Shown here: piece after piece, positions 6,499 through 13,462 of the stretch
Position numbering within the stretch: the stretch's first letter is position 1
How the letters are laid out: each line of letters starts with the position of its first letter
Assembly: GCA_046717125.1 (NCBI GenBank)
Contig: JBKJVQ010000104.1
Location: 1 to 28,243, forward strand
Origin: JBKJVQ01 sp046717125
GTDB taxonomy: Bacteria > Pseudomonadota > Alphaproteobacteria > Rhizobiales > Methyloligellaceae
Reading direction: 5' to 3'
DNA length: 28,243 nucleotides
Made by a program: the position numbers and the translations under genes
The notes under the pieces: model-generated
What the model was told of the DNA's origin: nothing
The model's input: only the letters and a program-made list of their open reading frames with translations
Database searches by the model: none

Positions 6499-8084
6499 TG
6501 TCCCTGTCCGGCGGCGCCGTGGAGCGCGCCTTTCTCGACGCCTGCCATCTCGAATTGCGCGCACTGAAGCCCGGCAATATCGGCAGCCACGGCGAAGCGC
6601 GCGGCATGACGGTCGCGGATTTCGAGCGCAGCGCCGAAGCCGCCGCCCCTGTGATGGGCGCGCCCGGCATCTCCGTCGGCCGGCGCATCTTCCGCGCCAT
6701 CGAGGCGACGCGCCAAGTCGTCACCCACAACACCAATCTCGGCATCGTATTGCTCACCGCACCGCTGGCGCAGGCCGCGTTGGACGATGGCGATGGCGAT
6801 CTGGAGGCTCGCGTGCCCCGCGTGCTAGACCACCTCACGGTCGAAGATGCGCGGCAGACCTATGCCGCGATCCTGATCGCCGAACCCGGCGGTCTCGACA
6901 CAGTTCCCGAACAGGACGTGCGGTCGGAACCGACCGTCACGCTGCGCGACGCGATGCGCATGGCGGACAGGCGCGACCGCGTGGCGCTGCAATACGTCAA
7001 CGACTTCGCCGATATTTTCGACATGGGCTTGCCTTTCCTCGCTCGGGCGCAGGAACGCGTCCTTTCGCCCGAATGGGCGACGACAATGCTCTATATGCAT
7101 TTCCTCGCGCGTTTTCCGGACGCGCTGATCGCCCGCAAATACGACTCCACCGTCGCAGGCGATGTCCGCGAAATGGCGCAGGAATTGGACGCCGAAATTA
7201 CGCGAACTGGCGATCCGCGCGATCTGCAAGCGCTCCTGCTGGAATTCGACGCATGGCTCAAGGCCCGCGCATACAATCCGGGCGCAACGGCCGATCTTGT
7301 CGTCGCGACGTTGTTCGCCGCGCGATTGATTCAAGCCGAAAGGCCAATAGGCGACGCCATGGCTTCGATCAAAAATAGGCGGCGCTTTTCCGAATATCAA
7401 CTTGCCGATTGTGGCAGGCGGCGACTATGGTGCGCCGAGCCTCAACCCTGGGGCTGCATGCGGTCGCACGGCTCCCTGTCGGCGGCGCTCACTCCTAATC
7501 TGGCGCCTGCATCCATGCGGGCGGCAAGTCAGGTCTCAATTTCTATTGGATTCAATCATTCGGGAGGTCCGCACATGGCGAAGGTCAACAAGGTATGCGT
7601 CGGCGAATCGCTGGTCGGCGAAGGTAACGAAGTCGCTCACATCGACCTGCTCATCGGCCCGCGCGGCAGCGCTGTCGAAACGGCATTCTGCAACGCACTG
7701 ACCAACAACAAGGACGGCTTCACCACCGTGCTCGCCCTCATCGCGCCGAACCTGCCCTGCAAGCCGAACACGATCCTCTACAACAAGGTGACGATCAAGG
7801 ACGCCCGCCAGGCCGTTCAGATGTTTGGCCCGGCCCAGCATGGCGTCGCCATGGCCGTTGCCGATTCGGTCGAGGAAGGCATCATTTCCAAGGAAGAGGC
7901 CGACGATCTGTTCATCTGTGTCGGTGTGTTCATCCATTGGGAAGCCGCGGACGACAAGAAGATCCAGCAGTACAACTACCAGGCCACGAAGGAATCGATC
8001 GCGCGCGCCATCAAGGGCGAGCCGAACGCCCAGACCACGCTCTCGCAGAAGGGCAAGGTCACGCATCCGTTCGCCGCTGGTTGA
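6498..8084 (+). CDS. CitG-like (triphosphoribosyl-dephospho-CoA synthase family) protein, frame open into fae
   Basis: The first ~290 codons encode the orf7-type CitG-like protein found beside fae in methylotrophs. Visible blocks are ACHLELRALKPGNIGSHGEA, APGISVGRRIFRAIEATRQ, THNTNLGIVLLTAPLAQAA and KARAYNPGATADLVVATLFAA. Its exact reaction in H4MPT or methylofuran metabolism is not known to me. There is no in-frame stop after this domain, so the frame runs through about 65 non-conserved codons into Fae and would give a 528-residue product. An out-of-frame TAG at 7376-7378 directly follows an A5 run; one extra A would end the protein as ...ASIKK at 293 residues. A recent frameshift or a sequence error is therefore as likely as a true fusion. 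Start ATG 6498 overlaps the upstream stop. Confidence 0.75.
   Translation: MSLSGGAVERAFLDACHLELRALKPGNIGSHGEARGMTVADFERSAEAAAPVMGAPGISVGRRIFRAIEATRQVVTHNTNLGIVLLTAPLAQAALDDGDGDLEARVPRVLDHLTVEDARQTYAAILIAEPGGLDTVPEQDVRSEPTVTLRDAMRMADRRDRVALQYVNDFADIFDMGLPFLARAQERVLSPEWATTMLYMHFLARFPDALIARKYDSTVAGDVREMAQELDAEITRTGDPRDLQALLLEFDAWLKARAYNPGATADLVVATLFAARLIQAERPIGDAMASIKNRRRFSEYQLADCGRRRLWCAEPQPWGCMRSHGSLSAALTPNLAPASMRAASQVSISIGFNHSGGPHMAKVNKVCVGESLVGEGNEVAHIDLLIGPRGSAVETAFCNALTNNKDGFTTVLALIAPNLPCKPNTILYNKVTIKDARQAVQMFGPAQHGVAMAVADSVEEGIISKEEADDLFICVGVFIHWEAADDKKIQQYNYQATKESIARAIKGEPNAQTTLSQKGKVTHPFAAG
7402..7430 (+). promoter_or_regulatory. Possible promoter for fae
   Basis: TTGCCG (7402-7407) and CTATGG (7425-7430) are 17 bp apart, ~145 bp upstream of fae, in the stretch that lacks conserved coding. 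The match to the -35/-10 consensus is only moderate. fae is usually expressed far more strongly than its neighbours, so a private promoter would make sense. Confidence 0.25.
7575..8084 (+). CDS. fae: Formaldehyde-activating enzyme Fae
   Basis: The protein has 169 residues, the normal length. It speeds the condensation of formaldehyde with H4MPT to methylene-H4MPT, the entry step of the pathway. The family signature GEGNEVAHIDLLIGPRGS carries His22, the catalytic His of the family. It is followed by FCNALTNNKDGFTTVLALIA, PNTILYNKVTIKDARQAVQMFG and PAQHGVAMAVADSVEEG. The start at ATG 7575 has a strong GGGAGGT site 6 nt upstream and matches the family N-terminus, so independent translation is very likely even though the frame is open from the upstream CitG-like gene. 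A strong hairpin terminator follows ~130 nt downstream. Confidence 0.97.
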   Translation: MAKVNKVCVGESLVGEGNEVAHIDLLIGPRGSAVETAFCNALTNNKDGFTTVLALIAPNLPCKPNTILYNKVTIKDARQAVQMFGPAQHGVAMAVADSVEEGIISKEEADDLFICVGVFIHWEAADDKKIQQYNYQATKESIARAIKGEPNAQTTLSQKGKVTHPFAAG

Positions 8085-8210
8085 AGCGGCCACCACCAGG
8101 ATCGGGGCGTAACCGATACGGCTTCCCGATCATCCTCGGACAGCCCGGGCCCGATCCGGCGGTGGATCAAGAAAATCTTCGGCTAGCGCTTTTGGCGTGA
8201 CACCGTTGAA

Positions 8211-9056
8211 CTAAAGAAATCGCCGTCTTTCCAGGAAGGCGGCGATTTCTTTTTGGCCAATGCGCTTGTCGTGCAGCGCCGACGCGATCAGGACGCCCGC
8301 CGCGCCGGCATCTGCGAGCGCATCGATATCGGCCATGTGGCGCACGCCACCCGCGGCGATGACGCGGCGGTTTTCCGCGCGGGCGATGATTTCGCGTAGC
8401 CGGTCGAAATCGGGGCCTTGGGCTTCTCCGACGCGGTCCAGCGTCATGACGATGAGCGTGTCGGGCCAGAGGCCCGCGGCTTCGAGCAGTTCGGACGGCC
8501 CGCGAAAACCCTGTGAGTCAAAGTCGAGCGAGAGAATGAAGGCGCCGCCCGGATCGAGGTCGTCACCCCGGCTAATGCGGGGGTCCAGCGCGATTTCTCG
8601 ATTAACAGCCCGCTGGATTCCGGCTTTCGCCGGAATGACGGGAGAGTGCCCCGAAACCGCGGACGACCGTGACGAGGCCGGGCATGACGCAAGGTGAGAG
8701 ACCTCGCGCAAAGTCTCGCTGCCGAGGACGGGTCTGACAGAAGCGACGTCGCTCCAAGCTCTCGTGTCACCCGGATCACAAAATCCCGCATCGAGCAGGA
8801 TCGCAACGCCGGGTAACGCATCGGCCAGCCGACGGACCTCCCGCGCCTGCCCCGCCCTGCCCATGATCGCATCGAGATCAGCGATATAGAGCGCGTTTGA
8901 GCCGGTGACGGACAGGAGTGCGCGCGCCACAGGTGCCGGGTCGCTCCCCTCGCATAGGGCGGAGCGGATCGGCGCGTATTCGTCCCGCCGTCCGCCGCGC
9001 GCGGCAACCGCCTGCCCGCCCATCAGGTCGACTACGGGAATGATGTCGAACGCCAC
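8211..9056 (-). CDS. HisA/HisF-related TIM-barrel protein of the H4MPT cluster, with an in-frame repeat insertion
   Basis: The protein has 281 residues, related to HisA/HisF phosphoribosyl-formimino isomerases but of the separate type found in methanogens and methylotrophs (function unknown). Visible blocks are FDIIPVVDLMGGQAVAARGG at the N-terminus, LYIADLDAIMG, ILLDAGF, AFILSLDFDSQGFRGP, RRVIAAGGVRHMADIDAL and GVLIASALHDKRI, consistent with the phosphate-binding end of the barrel. Start is GTG 9056, with GGAG 6 nt upstream; the open frame above it crosses a repeat. Between SHLA and GGAFILSLDF lie about 45 extra residues, including VIPAKAGIQ, encoded largely by the repeat at 8562-8639. The frame is kept. 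The insertion falls between barrel elements, so the protein may still fold. Confidence 0.82.
   Translation of the reverse strand: MAFDIIPVVDLMGGQAVAARGGRRDEYAPIRSALCEGSDPAPVARALLSVTGSNALYIADLDAIMGRAGQAREVRRLADALPGVAILLDAGFCDPGDTRAWSDVASVRPVLGSETLREVSHLASCPASSRSSAVSGHSPVIPAKAGIQRAVNREIALDPRISRGDDLDPGGAFILSLDFDSQGFRGPSELLEAAGLWPDTLIVMTLDRVGEAQGPDFDRLREIIARAENRRVIAAGGVRHMADIDALADAGAAGVLIASALHDKRIGQKEIAAFLERRRFL
8213..8254 (+). terminator. Intrinsic terminator of the fae block, inside the 3' end of the opposing HisA-like gene
   Basis: Perfect 13-bp arms AAAGAAATCGCCG and CGGCGATTTCTTT (8213-8225 and 8240-8252), extendable by four more pairs, with a T run at 8250-8254. The same bases encode the last 13 residues of the convergent HisA-like protein. 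The T run favours termination of plus-strand transcripts. Confidence 0.85.
8562..8639. repeat. REPIN-like repeat in frame inside the HisA-like gene
   Basis: The 78-bp unit has ends GTCACCCCGG and CCGGAATGAC. On the minus strand it reads GTCATTCCGGCGAAAGCCGG, a spacer and then a second, degraded palindrome. It is the same element as the intergenic copy at 10220-10296. Its length is a multiple of three. It encodes VIPAKAGIQRAVNREIALDP. Confidence 0.85.
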
Positions 9057-9066
9057 CGCTTGCTCC

Positions 9067-9149
9067 GGTGTCTTGCCCGGACTTGTTCCGGGCATCCATA
9101 ACCACGGCTGCGGGTTATGGATTGCCGGGACAAGCCCGGCAATGACACC
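9067..9149. repeat. Second type of REPIN-like inverted repeat in the divergent intergenic region
   Basis: Outer ends are GGTGTC and GACACC. Each half holds a hairpin (CCCGGACTTGTTCCGGG and GCCGGGACAAGCCCGGC), and the centre is CCATAACC...GGTTATGG. It fills most of the 120-bp gap between the HisA-like start and the hydantoinase-like start, where promoters for both genes would be expected. Confidence 0.75.
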
Positions 9150-9176
9150 GCGTTCGGCGAGAAGGCTTCGCACACC

Positions 9177-10196
9177 ATGATTGCAGTTGGCTGGGACATA
9201 GGCGGAGCGAACCTAAAGCTCGCCATCGTCGAGGACGGCGCGGTCGTGCGCGTCCACCAAATCCCCTGCCCCGCGATCCAGGACCGCTTGAAATTCGACC
9301 GCGCACTCGAGTCCGCGATGGCGTTCGTGCCCAAGGGCGCGCGCCACGCCGTCACCATGACGGGCGAGTTGTCGGACGTGTTCGCGAGCCGCGCCGAGGG
9401 GGTTGCCTACTTAGTGCAGCTGATTAACAGTCAGCGGGTCGCCGATGCGGTGGCCATCTATGCCGGCCCCGCCGGGTTCGTTCCCGCAGAACAAGCCCCG
9501 GCGGGATGGCGGGACATTGCCTCGGCCAACTGGCATGCCACTGCGACACTCGTCGGCAGGCTGAGCCGCGACGCGCTTCTGGTCGATATCGGCACGACCA
9601 CCACTGACCTCATTCCCATTCGCGCTGGTGCCTGCGCCGCGCAGGGCTTCACCGACGCCGAACGGCTCGCCACTGGTGAGCTCATCTATACGGGCGTCGT
9701 GCGCACGCCGGTGATGGCTGTGGCGCGCCGTGCGCCGTTCGCAGGCGTCGCACAGGGGTTGGCCGCCGAGCGCTTCGCCACCATGGCGGACGTGTACCGG
9801 CTCACCGGCGATCTGCCCGATGGCGCGGACGACCATCCGACTGCGGACGGCGCAGGCAAATCGCTGGAGGAAAACGCGGCGCGGCTCGCGCGCATGACCG
9901 GCCGAGATCTTGCCGATGCGCCGATGAGGGAGTGGATCGCTCTCGCAAAGGTGCTGGCAGATCGGCAGCTGGATGAGATTGCGACGACTGCTTCTGGATT
10001 GATTCACGAGACAGTCATCGGCGCAGGCTGCGGACGCTTCCTCGCAGAACAATTGGCAAGGCGATGCAGCCATCCGTATGCAGATTTTTGTAATCTGATC
10101 GATGTGACCGACGAGGCACGAGAAATGGCGGCGACTTGCGCGCCAGCGGTGTCGGTAGGTCTGCTTCTTGATGACGATCGTTCTCGTAGAGTCTGA
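9177..10196 (+). CDS. Hydantoinase/actin-fold protein of the H4MPT cluster (MfnF/orf9-like)
   Basis: The protein has 339 residues. It has the ASKHA-type phosphate loops VGWDIGGANLKLA at the N-terminus and LLVDIGTTTTDLIPI near residues 132-147, plus YTGVVRTPVMAVARRAPF, as in hydantoinase-A-like 'H4MPT-linked C1 transfer' proteins. The archaeal relative MfnF joins the phosphorylated furan to the glutamyl-tyramine part of methanofuran. A matching role in methylofuran synthesis is inferred from family and context. Start ATG 9177 is chosen because the WDIGG loop belongs at the N-terminus and GAGAAGG lies about 11 nt upstream; the open frame before it crosses a repeat. The stop lies in a short perfect hairpin. 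Confidence 0.87.
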   Translation: MIAVGWDIGGANLKLAIVEDGAVVRVHQIPCPAIQDRLKFDRALESAMAFVPKGARHAVTMTGELSDVFASRAEGVAYLVQLINSQRVADAVAIYAGPAGFVPAEQAPAGWRDIASANWHATATLVGRLSRDALLVDIGTTTTDLIPIRAGACAAQGFTDAERLATGELIYTGVVRTPVMAVARRAPFAGVAQGLAAERFATMADVYRLTGDLPDGADDHPTADGAGKSLEENAARLARMTGRDLADAPMREWIALAKVLADRQLDEIATTASGLIHETVIGAGCGRFLAEQLARRCSHPYADFCNLIDVTDEAREMAATCAPAVSVGLLLDDDRSRRV

Positions 10197-10207
10197 CTTC
10201 GTCAGAC
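10191..10207 (+). other. Short stem-loop over the stop codon of the hydantoinase-like gene
   Basis: GTCTGAC-TTC-GTCAGAC is a perfect 7-bp stem with a 3-nt loop containing the TGA stop. No T run follows, so it is not a classic terminator. It might protect the mRNA 3' end. Confidence 0.4.
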
Positions 10208-10219
10208 AGAAATCCTCTC

Positions 10220-10296
10220 GTCATTCCGGCGAAAGCCGGAATCCAGCGGGCTCTCACCGCACCATCGCGCTGGACCCCGGCTTTCGCCGGGGTGAC
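10220..10296. repeat. REPIN-like repeat between convergent genes
   Basis: Two palindromes in inverted order: CCGGCGAAAGCCGG near the left end and CCCCGGCTTTCGCCGGGG near the right end, with ends GTCATTCC and GGGGTGAC. It is the same element as the in-gene copy at 8562-8639, in the opposite orientation. It fills the gap between two convergent genes, a usual position for such elements. Confidence 0.88.
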
Positions 10297-10318
10297 AGAC
10301 CTGCGGAAGGGTCGGGCA

Positions 10319-10885
10319 CTACCCCGCCTTTGCATAATGCGCGTCGATCTTCTCCATGATCCAGTCCCAGGCCTCGCGCTCGCGCGGACCTGCTGTCTTG
10401 TCGATGGCGATCTGGAGATAAGCGCGCTCGGCCGCGATTTTCTCGCGCGGCAGCATAGCGAGACGCGAGGATAGGACCGCCGCCTCGATCACCGCGGCCT
10501 GCGCGCGGTTGAAGCCGCCGAACGGACGATGCGTCACGACGCGGACGACGCGGCAATGGAAGCGTGGGCGAGCCTCGTCTTCCGTCACGCGGTCAACGGC
10601 CAGCTCCCAATGCGTCAACGCGGCGTCGAGCACTGCCCCCTCGATCGTCCCGGCGGGTCGCGTTGGCCAGTCTCGCCGGCCGGTGAGACATCCGGCGAAT
10701 ATGCGCACATCGTCCACATGGTTCGCCACCGCGAAGGGGTGGCGGCGCAGATTGTCGAGCGTCGCCGACGGCGTGAACGGCGCGACGATCCAGCCGTTTC
10801 CGTCTTCGATCAGGCCAAGCGGCGCGATATGTGGCGATCCGTCCTCGCGCAGCGTCGTGACGATGGTTTCGATTATCAGGGGCAT
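10319..10885 (-). CDS. DUF447 family protein of the H4MPT cluster
   Basis: The protein has 188 residues, beginning MPLIIETIVTTLREDGSPHIAPLG, with FTPSATLDNLRRHPFAVANHVDDVRIFA-type sequence (ATLDNLRRHPFAVANHVDD) and GGFNRAQAAVIEAAVLSSRL. DUF447 proteins have a flavin-reductase-like split-barrel look and occur in methanogens and H4MPT-using bacteria; the reaction is not known to me. The start at ATG 10885 overlaps the stop of the DHPS-like gene by one base (TGATG), so it is the last gene of the minus-strand operon. The larger open frame upstream is antisense or shifted within that gene and was discarded. Confidence 0.85.
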   Translation of the reverse strand: MPLIIETIVTTLREDGSPHIAPLGLIEDGNGWIVAPFTPSATLDNLRRHPFAVANHVDDVRIFAGCLTGRRDWPTRPAGTIEGAVLDAALTHWELAVDRVTEDEARPRFHCRVVRVVTHRPFGGFNRAQAAVIEAAVLSSRLAMLPREKIAAERAYLQIAIDKTAGPREREAWDWIMEKIDAHYAKAG

Positions 10886-12285
10886 CACTCCGCCTTCTGC
10901 TTCTTCGAAACCAGCGTGTGTCCAGCCTCTTTCAGCCGCGTGCGGTCTTCCTCCGCCCTCTCGACTGCGACGCCCCAGTCGAGCGGCTCGTCCTGAGCAA
11001 AGCGCTTGCCGAGCCGCCATGCGATCTCCGCCTTGGCAAGCTCCGCGCCGAGATAGAAGGCATGCGCGCCATCGTCCTCGACACCGAGCTTCGGGAACAG
11101 CTCGAACGCGTCCTGCGCCACGTGGTGACCGGCCGCGCTGTAGATATGAATACCGTCCGCCGCCGTCTCGATGCGGAAATTCCTGTCGCGCAATTCCGAA
11201 GCAAGCCCGGCGATCTCCTCCGGCGTGTTCGGGAACGGGTCGCGGTCGTGCAGGCCCATCAGCCCGTCGCCGTAGTTCTTCGGCAGGTCGTTGTCGCGCT
11301 TCGAGGCATGCATCAGCCGCCGCGCGTAATCGTGCTCCTCGATCGTGCGGCGCGTGTGCGGCGAGACCTGCACGACCAGCACGTTGCCGATACCGAGCTC
11401 CGAGCAGATACCGAGCAGCATGGCGGTCACTCCGCCCGAGTCCGCGTCGGTCAGCTCGGTGAGATTGCCCGTGCCCATCAGCATCTCGCAATCCGGGCGT
11501 TGCTGCCGCACCGTGTGATAGCGCGCGAGCGACGTCATGAAGCCGAAATGGATCGGATCAAGCACGGGATCGACGATGTAGCGCTTACCCTTCGCATCGA
11601 GCGCGTCCATCGCGCGGTAAAGCGACTCCAGATCGCCGTGCTGCGCCGGAATCAGGACGGGTACGGACGAAACTTGATCCGCGATCCATAAAGTCTCTTC
11701 GCTCAGGCTAAGAAGATAATCCGCGCCGGCCTTGCCGCCCCGATGCAGCTCGTCGGCATTGGCGCTATCGACCGAGACCTTGATGCGGACATCCTTCAGC
11801 GCGCGGACCGCGTCCTCCAGATGCGGGAACGGCGTATCCGGCAGACAGCCGAGATCGACGACATCCGCGCCGGACTCGACGTATTCCTCCGCCCGCGACA
11901 CGATCTGCGCGACCGTCATCTGCGAGGCGTCGACGATCTCGGCGAAGATGTCGAGATCGTACCGGCTCATATCGGTCTGCTTCGCCTCGCGGCCGAAATG
12001 TTTCGGGATGTCCTTCAGCTCGTCGGGCCCGCGTTCGAACGGTACGTTGAACTTCCGCGTCAGCGACGCGAGGTCGGCGCGGCAGCGGCCCGGCAGCATG
12101 ACGCGGTCCGCCTCGACAGGAGACGGCAGGCGGCGCGCGATGATCTCTTCCGTCATCAACGCGGCGACCTTCACGCCGATATCGTGCACGCGCCAGTCGA
12201 AGCCGGGCGCCTGCATGCCGGCGAGCACGGATTCCAGCCGCGGCTTGGCGAGGTGTCCCGTCAGGAAAAGGATGTGGTCGGACAT
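10885..12285 (-). CDS. Dihydropteroate-synthase-like protein of the H4MPT cluster (orf21 type)
   Basis: The protein has 466 residues. It has an N-terminal ~110-residue domain (MSDHILFLTGHLAKPRLESV), then a pterin-binding TIM-barrel part: YVESGADVVDLGCLPDTPFP, DVRIKVSVDSANADEL, YIVDPVLDPIHFGF, MLMGTGNLTELTDADSGG. A further C-terminal domain of ~130 residues follows. This three-part build is longer than folate DHPS (~280 residues) and matches archaeal-type proteins thought to couple the pterin diphosphate to beta-RFAP. That role fits the window, which has beta-RFAP synthase and FolB, but is inferred. Start ATG 12285 has GACGGA about 8 nt upstream. The gap to the kinase-like gene is 43 nt, and the stop overlaps the DUF447 start. 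Confidence 0.87.
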   Translation of the reverse strand: MSDHILFLTGHLAKPRLESVLAGMQAPGFDWRVHDIGVKVAALMTEEIIARRLPSPVEADRVMLPGRCRADLASLTRKFNVPFERGPDELKDIPKHFGREAKQTDMSRYDLDIFAEIVDASQMTVAQIVSRAEEYVESGADVVDLGCLPDTPFPHLEDAVRALKDVRIKVSVDSANADELHRGGKAGADYLLSLSEETLWIADQVSSVPVLIPAQHGDLESLYRAMDALDAKGKRYIVDPVLDPIHFGFMTSLARYHTVRQQRPDCEMLMGTGNLTELTDADSGGVTAMLLGICSELGIGNVLVVQVSPHTRRTIEEHDYARRLMHASKRDNDLPKNYGDGLMGLHDRDPFPNTPEEIAGLASELRDRNFRIETAADGIHIYSAAGHHVAQDAFELFPKLGVEDDGAHAFYLGAELAKAEIAWRLGKRFAQDEPLDWGVAVERAEEDRTRLKEAGHTLVSKKQKAE

Positions 12286-12328
12286 AGCGGTTCCGTCTGG
12301 CCGATCTGCCTTCTTATCGGCCGCGATG

Positions 12329-13000
12329 TCAGGCAAAATCAATGGGTGCGCCCGCCACGCCCTGCTCCGCGACAGCGGCAGCGAACGCGTCCTGGTCGCC
12401 CGGGCCTAGCAGAAAGGCCGGCAGCGCCGCGTCTCGCAAGTAAGCCGGGAACGCCTCGTCCACGACGCCGCTCCGCGCGAGTTCGGCAGCGCTGGTCGCG
12501 TGTGGCGGCCGGGGCGCGGCCTTCACGACATAGCAGGCCGACGCGCCGATCTGTGCCGCGAGCCAGAGCGCAAGACTGTCCGACGTGACCGCCCAGGACG
12601 CGGCGATGTCGGTCCTGTGGGCGACCATCGCGTAGGGAGCCCAGACAGCAACATGGTTCGCGCTCAGGGCCTCCTCCAGCGCGTCGCCGGTTTCCACGAC
12701 GCGCAATCCTTCGCGCATGGCAGCGACGGCACTGGCGAGCTGATCCATGGTCTGCAGCGCCATGCGATGCGCCGTCTGGTCCGAAAATCCGAGCCGCGTC
12801 TGCGCCTCGCGCACCTCGTCGGCCAGCGCGCCGCCTCCCGGCACGATCACGATGGGCGCGCCGCATTCCACGATCGCATCGAGCCATGCGGGAAGCTCAG
12901 GCGAGCGGATCACCGCGCCGCCCAGCTTGACCACAAGCGGGTCCAGCCGCAGCGAAGGCGCAAGCGAAGTCGAAGCGGTCAGGATCTGTTTTCGGCCCAC
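12329..13000 (-). CDS. Amino-acid-kinase-fold protein of the H4MPT cluster (orf20/MfnE-like)
   Basis: The protein has up to 223 residues with an amino-acid-kinase fold: LVVKLGGAVIRS, PIVIVPGGGALADEVREAQ, the helix HRMALQTMDQ and TSDSLALWLAAQIGA. The archaeal counterpart MfnE phosphorylates the furan-methylamine phosphate to a diphosphate for methanofuran synthesis; the same step in methylofuran synthesis is a reasonable inference. GTG 13000 gives an overlap of 22 nt with folB and no obvious ribosome-binding site. A GTG at 12934, just before KLGG, would remove the non-conserved first 22 residues and cannot be excluded. Confidence 0.82.
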   Translation of the reverse strand: MGRKQILTASTSLAPSLRLDPLVVKLGGAVIRSPELPAWLDAIVECGAPIVIVPGGGALADEVREAQTRLGFSDQTAHRMALQTMDQLASAVAAMREGLRVVETGDALEEALSANHVAVWAPYAMVAHRTDIAASWAVTSDSLALWLAAQIGASACYVVKAAPRPPHATSAAELARSGVVDEAFPAYLRDAALPAFLLGPGDQDAFAAAVAEQGVAGAPIDFA

Positions 13001-13440
13001 AACCGATAGATATGCGCGGCCGCGACGTCTTTGGCTTCGCGGACTATCTCAACACCGACCGCGCCCGGCTCCTTGTCCAGCTTCTCGACACGCACGCGAA
13101 CCCGTGCGGTGCGCGTTTCGCGGAGGCAGAGCGCGGCGATCTCCTCCGCCAGCGTTTCGACCAGATTAATGTGCCGGTCTTTCGTCAGCGCTTTGATGCC
13201 GTCGACAATCAGGTCGTAGGAGATGACGTGATCGATCTCGTCGACCGTGGTGCGCCGACCGTGCTTGAGCTCGATCTCGACATCGAAGCGCACGCGCTGC
13301 GTGACGCCGTGCTCGTGGGCGAACACGCCGATATCCACGTCGAGCACGAAGTCCCGGACAAAGACGCGATCGAGCGTCTCTCCAGGAACCGGCATCGACC
13401 GGGACATGTAGCCTTTGGCGAGTGTTGTGTGGTCGACCAT
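12979..13440 (-). CDS. folB: Dihydroneopterin aldolase FolB
   Basis: The protein has 153 residues: an N-terminal ~20-residue extension, then FVRDFVLDVDIGVFAHEHGVTQRVRFDVEI, VDEIDHVISYDLIVDGIKAL, HINLVETLAEEIAALCL and VRVRVEKLDKEPGAVGVEI, the standard FolB core. It splits dihydroneopterin into 6-hydroxymethyl-dihydropterin and glycolaldehyde, feeding folate and probably the pterin half of H4MPT. ATG 13440 has GGAG 6 nt upstream. It lies 22 nt after the MfnB-like gene and overlaps the kinase-like gene. Its place among H4MPT genes suggests it is a pathway-dedicated copy; whether a second folB exists elsewhere cannot be seen. Confidence 0.9.
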   Translation of the reverse strand: MVDHTTLAKGYMSRSMPVPGETLDRVFVRDFVLDVDIGVFAHEHGVTQRVRFDVEIELKHGRRTTVDEIDHVISYDLIVDGIKALTKDRHINLVETLAEEIAALCLRETRTARVRVRVEKLDKEPGAVGVEIVREAKDVAAAHIYRLWAENRS

Positions 13441-13462
13441 GGTTTACTCCGATCGGTCGAGA

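Noticed and set aside
5170..6564. A 464-codon minus-strand frame
   Set aside because: It is antisense to mch, the orf5-type ATP-grasp gene and the CitG-like gene, all strongly supported; the translation is arginine-rich without motifs.
9057..9173. N-terminal extension of the HisA-like protein to 320 residues
   Set aside because: The extra residues are encoded by an inverted repeat; GTG 9056 has a proper ribosome-binding site and gives the family N-terminus.
10319..11491. A 390-codon version of the DUF447 gene
   Set aside because: The first ~200 codons are a shifted frame of the DHPS-like gene; the DUF447 family start is ATG 10885, overlapping the upstream stop.
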